This document shows positions 1 to 8,564 of a stretch of DNA of 64,000 bases, piece after piece (the stretch's first letter is position 1; each line of letters starts with the position of its first letter). Origin of the DNA: Chelativorans sp. YIM 93263. Its GTDB lineage: Bacteria; Pseudomonadota; Alphaproteobacteria; Rhizobiales; Rhizobiaceae. The notes under the pieces were generated by a model that saw only the letters and a program-made list of their open reading frames with translations, was not told where the DNA came from and did not search any database. The position numbers and the translations under genes are program-made. Location of the stretch: the NCBI RefSeq assembly GCF_028767125.1, contig NZ_JAKCWP010000002.1, positions 437,930 to 501,929 of the forward strand, in the 5' to 3' direction.

Positions 1-153
1 GAATAAGGGTGGCTGAGAGGTCGGGGATAAAATTCCTAGAAAAAAATACACTACTGACAAAGACTGACAAATAGGAGGACGAAGGCAAGCGGAACGCTAT
101 CGCAAATGCGAGCTTTCAACCCTGCATCATAGCTGACCGGCCAGCAACGTTTG

Positions 154-184
154 CGCCCGCCGCGCGGACGCGGCGGGCGTTTTC
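154..184 (+). terminator. Intrinsic terminator of a gene ending left of the window
   Basis: A perfect 11-bp GC-rich stem (154-164 with 169-179, loop CGGA) is followed by TTTTC on the + strand. There is no A-tract on the left side, so it fits a + strand transcript entering from outside the window better than the minus-strand gene at 222-719, although it may also stop that one. Confidence 0.75.
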
Positions 185-221
185 AGGCCGACAATATCAA
201 CGGGAATGGCCGGACGGATGA

Positions 222-719
222 TCAGTCCAATTCGCCATCGTCCGTGTCGCCACCGGTATCGGTGTCATCGTCACCACTATCGGTGTCATCGTCGCCATCG
301 GTCGCGCCGTCGTCACCGATTCCGTCGTCGTCCCCTATTTCACCTGTGACGGTTTCGTCAGTGCCGGTGGTCCTTTCAGTATCCCTGGCAGGATCATTGG
401 TAGTATAGCCGGCGACCATCACCTCTTCCACGATCTGCATCAGTTCGGGCGAGTTCGCGACGGCCATGCAATACGCGTTCCCCGCCGTGAGCTGGGCGGC
501 CAGCTCAGCCGAGTCGACATCGCAGACACTCTCCGCCAGCCAGGGCTCCACATTCACGGTACTCGGGATGCCGCTGGTGGAGTCGACGGTCACGTTGGCG
601 GCGATCTCCGGCTCAATGTTCTCGAGATCAACCGTCACCTGCCTCTCGGTGTTCGACTGAGCGAGAGCCGTTCCGGCGCTGAACGCCACGATTGCGGGAA
701 GCAATAGAAGTCGTTTCAT
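222..719 (-). CDS. Secreted protein with Asp/Gly/Thr-rich acidic tail, function unknown
   Basis: 165 residues. The first 20 form a clear Sec signal peptide (Lys-Arg, a Leu-rich core, cleavage after Ala-Leu-Ala). Residues about 25-110 look like a small globular domain with two cysteines (in SVCDVD and NAYCMA). The last 55 residues are an acidic low-complexity tail of Asp-Asp-Asp-Thr-Asp and Gly-Asp-Asp units that could bind divalent cations. An AGGAGA ribosome site lies just before the ATG. I do not recognise a family. The exported location is well supported; the cation binding is inference. Confidence 0.75.
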   Translation of the reverse strand: MKRLLLLPAIVAFSAGTALAQSNTERQVTVDLENIEPEIAANVTVDSTSGIPSTVNVEPWLAESVCDVDSAELAAQLTAGNAYCMAVANSPELMQIVEEVMVAGYTTNDPARDTERTTGTDETVTGEIGDDDGIGDDGATDGDDDTDSGDDDTDTGGDTDDGELD

Positions 720-1221
720 CGTTCATCTCCTGGGTCGCGTTGATGATTCCACTGCGAACGACAGAAGGGCGCTCATGTTCCCCTGGTAACGCGGTTGTGT
801 TTCATCGCCGCGAAGCCGACCTTTGCTTGCTCATCGAGGGGCCGTAAGCCCCCATCCCGCTGTGGATTGATGCTCTCGGTCGATTCGAGCCACAGCGGTT
901 TTGTGCCGGATAGCACCTCACGCGTAGCCTCGCTTTGCTCGCGGGCCCAGGATGTTCCTGTGAGGCGGCTTCTGCGGAAACACCAGCGCGCTGGATGGCC
1001 ACTCAAGATCCCAGAACTTGAGCCTAGAACCGAGCCTGAGCGAGGGCGAAACGTGACAGCGCTTCTTGGAAATGCACCTCACGCGCGTCATCAACTCTGA
1101 GGGATAATTTCAGATCCCTGCCCCGGGCAAACAGCAAGTTCTTCTATAGAATACAAGGAAACTGGCCACTTGCGGAAGGATCTTTGAAACGCAAAGCCGC
1201 CATTACACTCGGCAAAGAAAA
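720..1221. other. Non-coding stretch, strongly structured between about 775 and 1060
   Basis: No gene with a credible start and ribosome site is seen, although three frames stay open across the middle. The stretch contains perfect hairpins: GGGGC/GCCCC at 838-852, a 9-bp stem pairing 857-865 with 890-898, and CAGGA/TCCTG at 948-960. A TTCTATAGAA palindrome lies near 1145. It could be a structured RNA, a mobile-element remnant or a dispersed intergenic repeat; I could not identify it. Confidence 0.4.
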
Positions 1222-1245
1222 ACCCGGCGGGCAAGCCCGCCGGGT
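1216..1245 (-). terminator. Intrinsic terminator of the porin gene
   Basis: A perfect 11-bp stem (1222-1232 with 1235-1245) closes on a very short loop. On the minus strand it is followed by a T-rich run (the + strand reads AAAGAAAA just left of it). It lies 27 bases past the porin stop codon. Confidence 0.85.
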
Positions 1246-1271
1246 CATGGATAGCTGACTTCTAACCGAGA

Positions 1272-2408
1272 TTAGAAGTTGCGCTGCAAGCGCAGGAAGC
1301 CATGCCACTGGTCAACATCACCCTCCGGGGTGTCGAAGTTGGTGTAGTTGACAGCCAACTTGGCATCGAAGTTCTCGACGATCTCGTAGTCGATGGTCGT
1401 GCCGACATTGTAGGCGTTAACCTCGCCACCGAACAGGTCTGCAGCGAAATCATGGCCAACATTGCTGTAGTAAGCACCACCCACAGAAGCCGTCAGCTTA
1501 GGCGTGGCATGAAAGCCCAGCGTACCAGCAGCTGACCACTCGGCGCCCGGATGGAAGCTGGAAGTACCTTCGTCGGTGTCATAAGTGGTGGAGGAAATGC
1601 CATCAAACGGATTGACCGAGTAGAAGCTGATGCCGCTCTCATACGTGGCCAGAGCCTCCGCAAAGAACGTCTCCGTCAGGTTGGTCCTCACGATACCCTT
1701 AAGGGCGAACTCTTCGGCGGTGGCGTCATAGGCACCGTAGAGATCGGCACTGCCCCAGCCCTGAGCGATACCGATGTTACCGACGACGTTTGGCGTCCAA
1801 TCGTAGTCTTCGTCAGCTTCTTCGAGCACGATCGTGGTGTAGAAGCCGTTGGCCGCATCAAAGGTGTAGCTAACGAAGTGGACGCGCGAATCCGGGAAGT
1901 AACCCCGATCCTGCTCACCGTGGATACCGACATCATAGATCGAGTCGCTCATACCCATGGAGAGGCCACCAAGCGAGATGATCGCCTGCTGCAGGTTTAC
2001 ACCCGAGCTGGTGACACCTGTGGAAATGGCCTCACCTTCGTTCAGGCCGGGCACTGCATAAGTAGGCCCATTCGAGCTGGTGCCACGGAACTTTATCCAG
2101 CCGCGCAGCGTGCCGAGTTCGGTCTCAGAGCGGGCATCGATGTTGAGCTCACCACGAGCATACTTATCCCAACCATCGGAATCACCGAAGTCACCATTGG
2201 TGAAACCGATCTGGTAACGAACCATTCCACCGACCCGCAAGCAGGTCTCGGTCCCCGGAATGTAGAAGAAGCCGGCGCCGTAAACGTCACAGACGCGGAC
2301 ATATTCCATCGGCTCCGGCTCAGGCACGATGATCGGATCGGCAGCCTGGGCGCCGGTAGCGGCAACCGTGGCAGCCGCAGAGCCGATAAGAAGGCTCTTA
2401 ATGTTCAT
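1272..2408 (-). CDS. Alphaproteobacterial outer-membrane porin (Omp2b type)
   Basis: 378 residues. A trimeric beta-barrel porin for passive diffusion of small hydrophilic solutes. A 22-residue signal peptide ends in Ala-Gln-Ala. It is followed by the linker rich in Pro and Glu (VPEPEP) and the two-cysteine segment CDVYGAGFFYIPGTETC that typify Rhizobiales porins. The chain ends in Phe, as outer-membrane barrels do. The start at 2408 is chosen because a GGAGG site sits 7 bases upstream and the signal peptide begins there; a longer in-frame reading would add 41 residues before the signal. It has its own terminator and no operon partners. Family assignment is firm; the paralogue type is not. Confidence 0.95.
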   Translation of the reverse strand: MNIKSLLIGSAAATVAATGAQAADPIIVPEPEPMEYVRVCDVYGAGFFYIPGTETCLRVGGMVRYQIGFTNGDFGDSDGWDKYARGELNIDARSETELGTLRGWIKFRGTSSNGPTYAVPGLNEGEAISTGVTSSGVNLQQAIISLGGLSMGMSDSIYDVGIHGEQDRGYFPDSRVHFVSYTFDAANGFYTTIVLEEADEDYDWTPNVVGNIGIAQGWGSADLYGAYDATAEEFALKGIVRTNLTETFFAEALATYESGISFYSVNPFDGISSTTYDTDEGTSSFHPGAEWSAAGTLGFHATPKLTASVGGAYYSNVGHDFAADLFGGEVNAYNVGTTIDYEIVENFDAKLAVNYTNFDTPEGDVDQWHGFLRLQRNF

Positions 2409-2825
2409 GTTCTGACCTCCAGTCAAAGTTTTAAAGTAGGGTCTGGGTATATTGCTGAAGGACAGCTTCCCTGCCCCATCCCCAATGTGTGAGATAAGTG
2501 CGCAGCAGCGCTCTCTCTCCGAAGCCGACATTACCTATGGAGCGCCTGCGTTCAACAACGATCGCCCGCTCAACTGCGCTTGATGGAGCCTATCCGCATC
2601 ACCTGTTGCACAAATGCCACGAATATAGCGGTCCCAGTAAGGACTCGTTAAGGAACACAGCGAAAAAACCGCCTCGCCTGTGTAGACAAGCACACTCTCC
2701 GACCCCTCCCAGCGCGAATCATTGCGCAACAGAGGCCATCACGATTCGGAAAATGACCGGCCGGACGGACCCACGATAAGGAAAATGCCGCGTGGCCGAT
2801 TCGTCTCGCGCCCCACCGGTGCGGC
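2409..2825. other. Intergenic stretch between porin and putA, nothing identified
   Basis: 417 bases. The part next to 2408 should hold the porin promoter and leader (minus strand). The rest lies downstream of the putA stop. I see no convincing coding region, tRNA or terminator hairpin in it. Confidence 0.4.
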
Positions 2826-5800
2826 TCAAGCCGACGCGAGCAGCGTCGCGTTACCGCCCGCCGCGGTCGTGTCGACGCAAACGGCGCGCTCGTGCACATA
2901 CGCCGCCGGATAAAGCGTCTCCGTCACCAGAGGTACCATCGCCCCTTGGCGCGCGGCCAACGCCCGGCGAAGCGCCGTCAGCCAGCCGGACTCGCCCTGG
3001 GCCGCGACAAGATCCACGGCAAGGCTCGTCAGCGCTTCCGCCTCCACTCGCCCGTCCAACACGGCGAGCGGCAGTTCGCCTTTCAGGAGCGGCTGGAGGA
3101 GAGACATCGCCTCCCCACCCACGGCCAGAACGGCGTTCCCCGCGCTCAGCGCCTGGATAACCTGCGCGACCAGCACCTCCGGATCGGCCCCCAGGCAGAG
3201 GACGCGCCCGCGCGGGGTCAACTTGAGGCTGTTGGCCTCGCCTGTCGGTCCCGGCAGGTCGATGGGGCCGTAGTCCAGGCCCGCGGCGGCCGAAAGCACG
3301 TCCGACCAGCGCCCGCGTAAAATCTGCCGTAGGACCGACACGCGATCACCCCGCCCGGCCCATTCCTGCGAAAATTCGGGAAGGCGGTCGGCCAGTTCCC
3401 TCGTGCCAAGGATGGGACTGCCCGAGGGCATGGCGTCGCTCTTTTCCGGCGCGCTCCGGAACCGGCACAGGTAATGCGCCCCGCCCGCCTTGGGGCCCGT
3501 TCCCGAAAGCCCCTCGCCGCCGAAGGGCTGGGAGCCGACTACCGCGCCCACCTGGTTGCGGTTTACATAGAGATTGCCCGCATGCACACCGTCCACGATT
3601 TCCTGCACGCGAGCGTCGATCCGTGTGTGAAGTCCGAATGTGAGCCCATATCCTTTGGCGTTGATGTCGGCGATGATCTTTTCCATCTCCTCGACATCAA
3701 ACGTCGCCACATGCAGCACGGGGCCGAAGACCTCCCTCTCTATCTCCTCAATTCCGGAAACCTTGAACGCATGCGGGGCGACAAAGCGGCCGCCCTCCGG
3801 CGCGTCGAGCTTGGCGATCAGCCGGCCCTTGCTTTCCATCTCGGCGCAATAGCCGGAAATATCGGCCCGCGCCTCATCGTCGATGACCGGCCCAACGTCG
3901 GTGGAGCGCTCCCACGGGTCGCCCATCGAAAGCGCCTTCATGGCGCCCGTCAGCATCTCGACCGTACGGTCCTCCACATCCTTCTGGATATAAAGCGCGC
4001 GCAACGCGGAACAGCGCTGCCCCGCGCTCTGGAACGCCGAGGCCAGAATGTCCCGCACTGCCTGTTCCGGCAGCGCCGTGGAATCGACGATCATGGCGTT
4101 GAGCCCGCCCGTCTCGGCGATCAGCATGGCATCCGGCGCCGCCGTCTCGGCCAGTTGCCGCTCGATGAGCCGGGCCGTATCCATCGAACCGGTGAAACAC
4201 ACGCCGGCGATCCGCGGGTCCCCCGTCAACGGCCCGCCCACGCTGGGCCCATCGCCGGGCAGGAGTTGCAGCACGTCTTGCGGAATCCCACCCTCATGCA
4301 TGAGCGCGGCTGCCCGCGCGGCAATGAGGCAGGTCTGCTCGGCCGGCTTGGCCACCACCGTATTGCCGGTGACGAGCGCGGCCGCAATCTGCCCGGTAAA
4401 GATGGCGAGCGGGAAGTTCCACGGCGAAATGCAGACGATCACCCCGCGTGCGCGGGTGCCCGCTTCGACGTTCTGCGCCTCCATGGCGTAGTAGCGCAGG
4501 AAATCCACCGCTTCCCGCACCTCGGCCACGCCGTCGGCCAAAGATTTGCCCGCCTCCCGCGTGGCAAGGGCGAAAAGTTCGCTCGCATTGGCCTCGTAGA
4601 GATCGGCAATCCGCCGGAGAATCGCCGCGCGTTCCTTTACCGGCGTTGCCGCCCAGCCGGCCTGCGCGGCAAGCGCGAGCCCCACGGCCTCGCGGGCCTG
4701 GTCAGCGGAGGCATCCGTTACAGTGCCGACCACCTCGTCCAGCCGCGCTGGGTTCAGAACAGTACGCGCCTTGCCGGAACCGGGCGCGCGCGTGATCGGC
4801 CCTGCCTCCCATTGATGGGGCGGGCGGAAGCGGTTGCGCTCGGTGTCGACGATCTCCATCGCCTGCGGGTCGGTGATGTCCCACCCCTTGGCGTTCGGCC
4901 GGTCGGGCCCAAAAATATCGGACGGGGCGGCAATGGCGGGATTGGCCGCCTGATTGTTCGCCTCCACTGTGGCAAAGGGATCGCGCGCGATCTCCTCGGC
5001 ACTCACATCCTCATCCACGATCTGGTGCACGAAGGAAGAATTGGCCCCGTTTTCCAGAAGCCGGCGGACGAGATAGGCCAGCAGGTCTTCATGCGCCCCC
5101 ACGGGCGCATAGATGCGGCAACGCGTGCCCTCACGCCGGCGGACGGTCTCGTGCAACGCCTCGCCCATACCGTGCAGACGCTGGAACTCGAACGTGTCCT
5201 TGTCCTCCGCCATCGCCAGAATCGCGGCCATGGTGTGTGCGTTATGAGTGGCGAACTGCGGATAGACGCGATCGGTCATGGAAAGCAGCTTGCGCGCGCA
5301 GGCGATGTAGGAAACGTCGGTGTTCACCTTGCGGGTGAAGACGGGATAGCCCGAAAGCCCCAACACCTGGGCGCGTTTGATCTCCGTATCCCAATACGCG
5401 CCCTTGACCAGCCGCACCATGATCCGCCGGTCGAGTCTCGACGCGAGCGCGTGGAGCCAGTCGAGTACGAAGGGCGCGCGCTGCCCATACGCCTGCACGA
5501 CCACACCGAAGCCATCCCAACCTGCGAGCGACGGCTCGGCAAGCACGCGCTCAATGATATCGAGCGAGATGTCCAGCCGGTCCGCCTCCTCAGCATCGAT
5601 GTTCAGCCCCATGCCGGCTTCCCGCGCCGCCTGCGCCAGGATGAGCAGCCGCTCGGAGATTTGCGGCACCACCGCCTCGCGGTGCGTTGCCTCGTAGCGA
5701 GGGTGGAGCGCCGAAAGCTTCACCGAGATACCGGGATTCTCACGGATATCGCGGCTGTTGGCCTGCTCCTTCAGCGCGGCGATCGCTTGACGGTAAGCTT

Positions 5801-6443
5801 CGAAGTATCGCTTGGCATCGGCCTCGGTACGCGCCGCCTCGCCGAGCATGTCGTAGGAATAGGTATAGCCCTTGTCGGTATAGGGGCGGCCGCGCTTGAC
5901 GGCTTCGCCGATGGTTCGGCCGAGCACGAACTGCTCGCCCATCTCCCGCATGGCCGCGCCCACTGCCGTACGAATCACCGGTTCGCCAAGCCGCCGCACC
6001 ATGCGGCGCAAGGTGGATTCCACCCCTTCCCCGCGCTCGTCCAGCACCCGGCCCGTCAGCATCAAGGCCCAGGTAGAGGCGTTGACGAAAATCGAGGCGG
6101 AATCGCCCGAATGCGCAGACCAGTCGTGCGGCGTGATCTTGTCGCGGATGAGATCGTCCACCGTCTCCGCGTCCGGAACGCGCAGCAGTGCCTCTGCCAG
6201 ACACATCAGCGCCACGCCCTCGCTCGTGGAAAGGCCGTATTCGGAAAGAAACGCCTCCATAAGATGAAGGTCGGACTTTTTGCGAACCGCGCGCACCAAT
6301 TCGGCCGCATGCGCGGAAATCGCCTCGCGCCGCGCTTGGGAAAGGTCAGCCATGGAAACGAGACGCACAAGCGCCTTTCCCTCTTCGGTCAGGTAATTGT
6401 CGCGGATCTCCGCGCGCAGGGGCCCGGAATCGGGTATGGACAT
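2826..6443 (-). CDS. putA: Bifunctional proline dehydrogenase / L-glutamate-gamma-semialdehyde dehydrogenase PutA
   Basis: 1205 residues. PutA oxidises proline to glutamate in two steps: FAD-dependent proline dehydrogenase, then NAD-dependent P5C/glutamate-semialdehyde dehydrogenase. The proline dehydrogenase barrel spans about 170-480 (VKLSALHPRYE, RLVKGAYWD, RIYAPVGAHEDLL). The aldehyde dehydrogenase spans about 560-1000, with catalytic Cys811 in GQRCSALR and Glu777 in AETGG. Residues past about 1010 form the extra C-terminal aldehyde-dehydrogenase-like domain of long type-B PutAs. There is no N-terminal ribbon-helix-helix DNA-binding domain, so it should not repress itself as the E. coli enzyme does. 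It is divergent from an Lrp-type gene, the usual putR arrangement in Alphaproteobacteria. Confidence 0.97.
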   Translation of the reverse strand: MSIPDSGPLRAEIRDNYLTEEGKALVRLVSMADLSQARREAISAHAAELVRAVRKKSDLHLMEAFLSEYGLSTSEGVALMCLAEALLRVPDAETVDDLIRDKITPHDWSAHSGDSASIFVNASTWALMLTGRVLDERGEGVESTLRRMVRRLGEPVIRTAVGAAMREMGEQFVLGRTIGEAVKRGRPYTDKGYTYSYDMLGEAARTEADAKRYFEAYRQAIAALKEQANSRDIRENPGISVKLSALHPRYEATHREAVVPQISERLLILAQAAREAGMGLNIDAEEADRLDISLDIIERVLAEPSLAGWDGFGVVVQAYGQRAPFVLDWLHALASRLDRRIMVRLVKGAYWDTEIKRAQVLGLSGYPVFTRKVNTDVSYIACARKLLSMTDRVYPQFATHNAHTMAAILAMAEDKDTFEFQRLHGMGEALHETVRRREGTRCRIYAPVGAHEDLLAYLVRRLLENGANSSFVHQIVDEDVSAEEIARDPFATVEANNQAANPAIAAPSDIFGPDRPNAKGWDITDPQAMEIVDTERNRFRPPHQWEAGPITRAPGSGKARTVLNPARLDEVVGTVTDASADQAREAVGLALAAQAGWAATPVKERAAILRRIADLYEANASELFALATREAGKSLADGVAEVREAVDFLRYYAMEAQNVEAGTRARGVIVCISPWNFPLAIFTGQIAAALVTGNTVVAKPAEQTCLIAARAAALMHEGGIPQDVLQLLPGDGPSVGGPLTGDPRIAGVCFTGSMDTARLIERQLAETAAPDAMLIAETGGLNAMIVDSTALPEQAVRDILASAFQSAGQRCSALRALYIQKDVEDRTVEMLTGAMKALSMGDPWERSTDVGPVIDDEARADISGYCAEMESKGRLIAKLDAPEGGRFVAPHAFKVSGIEEIEREVFGPVLHVATFDVEEMEKIIADINAKGYGLTFGLHTRIDARVQEIVDGVHAGNLYVNRNQVGAVVGSQPFGGEGLSGTGPKAGGAHYLCRFRSAPEKSDAMPSGSPILGTRELADRLPEFSQEWAGRGDRVSVLRQILRGRWSDVLSAAAGLDYGPIDLPGPTGEANSLKLTPRGRVLCLGADPEVLVAQVIQALSAGNAVLAVGGEAMSLLQPLLKGELPLAVLDGRVEAEALTSLAVDLVAAQGESGWLTALRRALAARQGAMVPLVTETLYPAAYVHERAVCVDTTAAGGNATLLASA

Positions 6444-6590
6444 GGCTGGCCTCCGCTCTGACGTAACAGCAACAAGATGCTATTGACTACCATATAATAT
6501 TCGTCTCCATCGGCCTAAAACAGCGAAATAACTGGTCGATTTGACTATTCTGCCTCGCGTCGAAATCCTGATTGGACTGGAAAAATCGAA

Positions 6591-7040
6591 ATGTCAGCCC
6601 GTTTGGACCGCATCGACCGCGCCATCCTGGAAACGCTGTCTCGGGATGCGCGGCTTTCCACAACTGAGCTCGCCCGCCGTGTCGGCCTGTCGAAGACGCC
6701 CGTGCAGGCGCGCCTGCGCCGGCTCGAGGAGAAAGGCATCATTCGCGGCTATAGCGCGATCATCGACCGCGAGCGCACCGGAGAAGCCCATCTGGCTTTC
6801 GTGCAAGTGACATTGTCCGATACGCGCTCGGCAGCACTTCAGGCCTTCAACCGCGCCGCTCTCGAAGTCCCCGAGATCGAGCAGTGCCATATGATTGCGT
6901 CGGGTTTCGATTATCTTTTGAAGGTTCGCACGAAGGACATCTCGGCTTACCGCCGCGTGCTCGGCGAAAAAATCTCGACTCTTCCCCATGTCTCACACAC
7001 CTCCACCTTCGTGGCGATGGAGTCGGTGAAGGATCGGTAA
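6591..7040 (+). CDS. putR: Lrp/AsnC-family regulator of proline catabolism (PutR)
   Basis: 149 residues. The N-terminal winged helix-turn-helix covers about 5-65 (LDRIDRAILETLSRDARLS, then GLSKTPVQARLRRLEEKG). The C-terminal RAM/AsnC ligand-binding domain covers about 70-145. It is transcribed divergently from putA with 147 bases between the two starts. Known PutR proteins of Agrobacterium, Rhizobium and Rhodobacter activate putA in response to proline, so the position supports that role. The intergenic region is AT-rich (CATATAATATTCG), consistent with Lrp-type binding and facing promoters. The family is firm; the specific target is inferred from position. Confidence 0.9.
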   Translation: MSARLDRIDRAILETLSRDARLSTTELARRVGLSKTPVQARLRRLEEKGIIRGYSAIIDRERTGEAHLAFVQVTLSDTRSAALQAFNRAALEVPEIEQCHMIASGFDYLLKVRTKDISAYRRVLGEKISTLPHVSHTSTFVAMESVKDR

Positions 7041-7071
7041 TCGCGCTGGACGGACTCTCGGCCCACCCGTA

Positions 7072-7110
7072 TAAAAAGTGCCCGCCGTTTCTTAGCGGAA
7101 ACGGCGGGCA
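7072..7110 (-). terminator. Intrinsic terminator of the small secreted-protein gene
   Basis: A perfect 12-bp stem (7079-7090 with 7099-7110, 8-base loop) is followed on the minus strand by CTTTTTAT. It lies 25 bases past the stop at 7135 and also sits downstream of putR on the other strand. Confidence 0.85.
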
Positions 7111-7134
7111 GCAGGAGAGAACGTAGGAGGCTTA

Positions 7135-7380
7135 TCAGTCGCTGCTTAGGAGAGTGCGGCTGACCAGTTCAAAACGCTGATCGGGCCCCACCACATAGAC
7201 CTCCCGATAGTGGTTGCCCCGATGATGCACGTTGTGGAACGTCACGGAGCCGACGGGTGTCTTCTCCAGTTGGACCTCGGACGGCCCACCATAGGTGATG
7301 CTGCCCGGGATGGGCTCAAGCGCCAAGGCCGGCGCGGCCAGAACCGAGAGGGCGGAAGCAAGGAAAATGATCTTACGCAT
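7135..7380 (-). CDS. Small exported protein, function unknown
   Basis: 81 residues. A signal peptide occupies the first 20 or so (Arg-Lys, a hydrophobic core, cleavage at Ala-Leu-Ala). The mature part of about 60 residues carries PIPGSITYGG and a His-rich HNVHHRGNH segment, then YVVGPDQRFELVSR. It resembles small conserved exported proteins of rhizobia, but I know of no assigned function. The gene is monocistronic with its own terminator and is divergent from the LysR gene at 7531. The four histidines could bind a metal; that is a guess. Confidence 0.75.
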   Translation of the reverse strand: MRKIIFLASALSVLAAPALALEPIPGSITYGGPSEVQLEKTPVGSVTFHNVHHRGNHYREVYVVGPDQRFELVSRTLLSSD

Positions 7381-7530
7381 GGTGTTTCTTTCCTATTCGA
7401 GTTGAGAGCGCGGCCTTCTCGAAACTCGTTCCGTTCCTGGCCCACGCTCGATGAGCATGAGATAGGAATGGACATATCTGTCCAAAACCGCGATAATTTC
7501 GAACAAACTTATCGAACGGATGGATGAGAC

Positions 7531-8550
7531 ATGCAGCCCAATCCGACCCTGGATCAGCTACAGGTGTTCCTGACCGTCGTGGAGAAGGGCAGCTTCTCGG
7601 CTGCCTCCCGCGCGCTCAATCGCACACAATCGGTTATCAGCTACACGATCACGAATCTCGAAGCCCAGCTGGGCCTGAAGCTCTTTAGCCGTTCCGGCAC
7701 GAAGCGACCGCAACTTACGGAAGCGGGTAAATCCGTCCTTGAGGATACCCGCCGGATGCTTGGCGACCTCGACCTGATGCGAGCCCGCGTGCAGGCTTTG
7801 AACGATGGTCTCGAGGGGGAGCTTAATGTCGCCGTGGACGGCATGGTGCCGTGTGAAACCGTTATCGATACGCTGCGCGCGTTCCGAGGTCGTTATCCTG
7901 CCGTGTCCTTGAATGTGACGGTTGGCACGCTCGGGCACGTCATGGATGCCGTCATAAACGGCAAGGCCGTCATCGGTTTCGGCGGTGTGTTGCCAACGAA
8001 AAACGACCGGATCATTTTCGAACGGATCGGCCACTCGTCGGCTATGATTCCCGTCGCGGCTCCGGAGCACCCCCTGGGAATGCTGGACCGCCCATTGACC
8101 CTGGCCGATGTACGAGACAAGACGCAACTCGTCATACACGACGACTCAGGGCTTACGGAGGGAGAGGATTTCAACATTCTCTCCTTCAAGACCTGGCGGG
8201 TCAGCGACGGCGCGACCAAGTACATGTTTATCCGTGGCGGATTGGGTTGGGGTGGGCTTCCTGCCCCCCTCGTAGAGGAGGATGTGGCTCGTGGCCGCCT
8301 CGTCCATCTTCAGTTTCCCGCTTTTGACCAGGGTGGATACCCGGTCTACACAATACGCAATGGCGCAAATCCGCTTGGCCCCGCAGCGCGGTGGCTCGCA
8401 TCCGAGTTTCACTCAAACCTTTCCGGCAAGGACGAAGGCCCAGAGCCTTCCGGGGAGGAGTTCGATGCCGCCGCCGTCGAGAGCGCGCACGATCCTGCCC
8501 GCATTACTATCGGGACACAGCCTCTTATCGTATCCGAACCTCGCGTCTGA
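7531..8550 (+). CDS. LysR-family transcriptional regulator
   Basis: 339 residues. The N-terminal winged helix-turn-helix spans about 6-65 (LDQLQVFLTVVEKGSFSAA, then NRTQSVISYTITNLEAQLG). The type-2 periplasmic-binding-like effector domain spans about 95-305. A C-terminal extension of some 30 residues is rich in Glu, Pro and Ala. The next gene, a PLP dehydratase, starts 14 bases after this stop, so the two are probably co-transcribed. The effector may be an amino acid linked to that enzyme, which is inference. Confidence 0.92.
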   Translation: MQPNPTLDQLQVFLTVVEKGSFSAASRALNRTQSVISYTITNLEAQLGLKLFSRSGTKRPQLTEAGKSVLEDTRRMLGDLDLMRARVQALNDGLEGELNVAVDGMVPCETVIDTLRAFRGRYPAVSLNVTVGTLGHVMDAVINGKAVIGFGGVLPTKNDRIIFERIGHSSAMIPVAAPEHPLGMLDRPLTLADVRDKTQLVIHDDSGLTEGEDFNILSFKTWRVSDGATKYMFIRGGLGWGGLPAPLVEEDVARGRLVHLQFPAFDQGGYPVYTIRNGANPLGPAARWLASEFHSNLSGKDEGPEPSGEEFDAAAVESAHDPARITIGTQPLIVSEPRV

Positions 8551-8564
8551 CACAGGATTCGCCC

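Noticed and set aside
875-900. A TCGATTCGA segment resembling a tRNA T-loop
   Set aside because: No cloverleaf can be drawn; the segment is the loop of a 9-bp hairpin.
773-1100. Overlapping short frames in the region before the porin as real genes
   Set aside because: None has a ribosome site or recognisable domain, and they overlap each other on both strands.
3474-6461. A 995-codon open frame on the + strand across putA
   Set aside because: It is antisense to the well-supported putA gene; its translation has no recognisable domain and reflects high GC codon structure.
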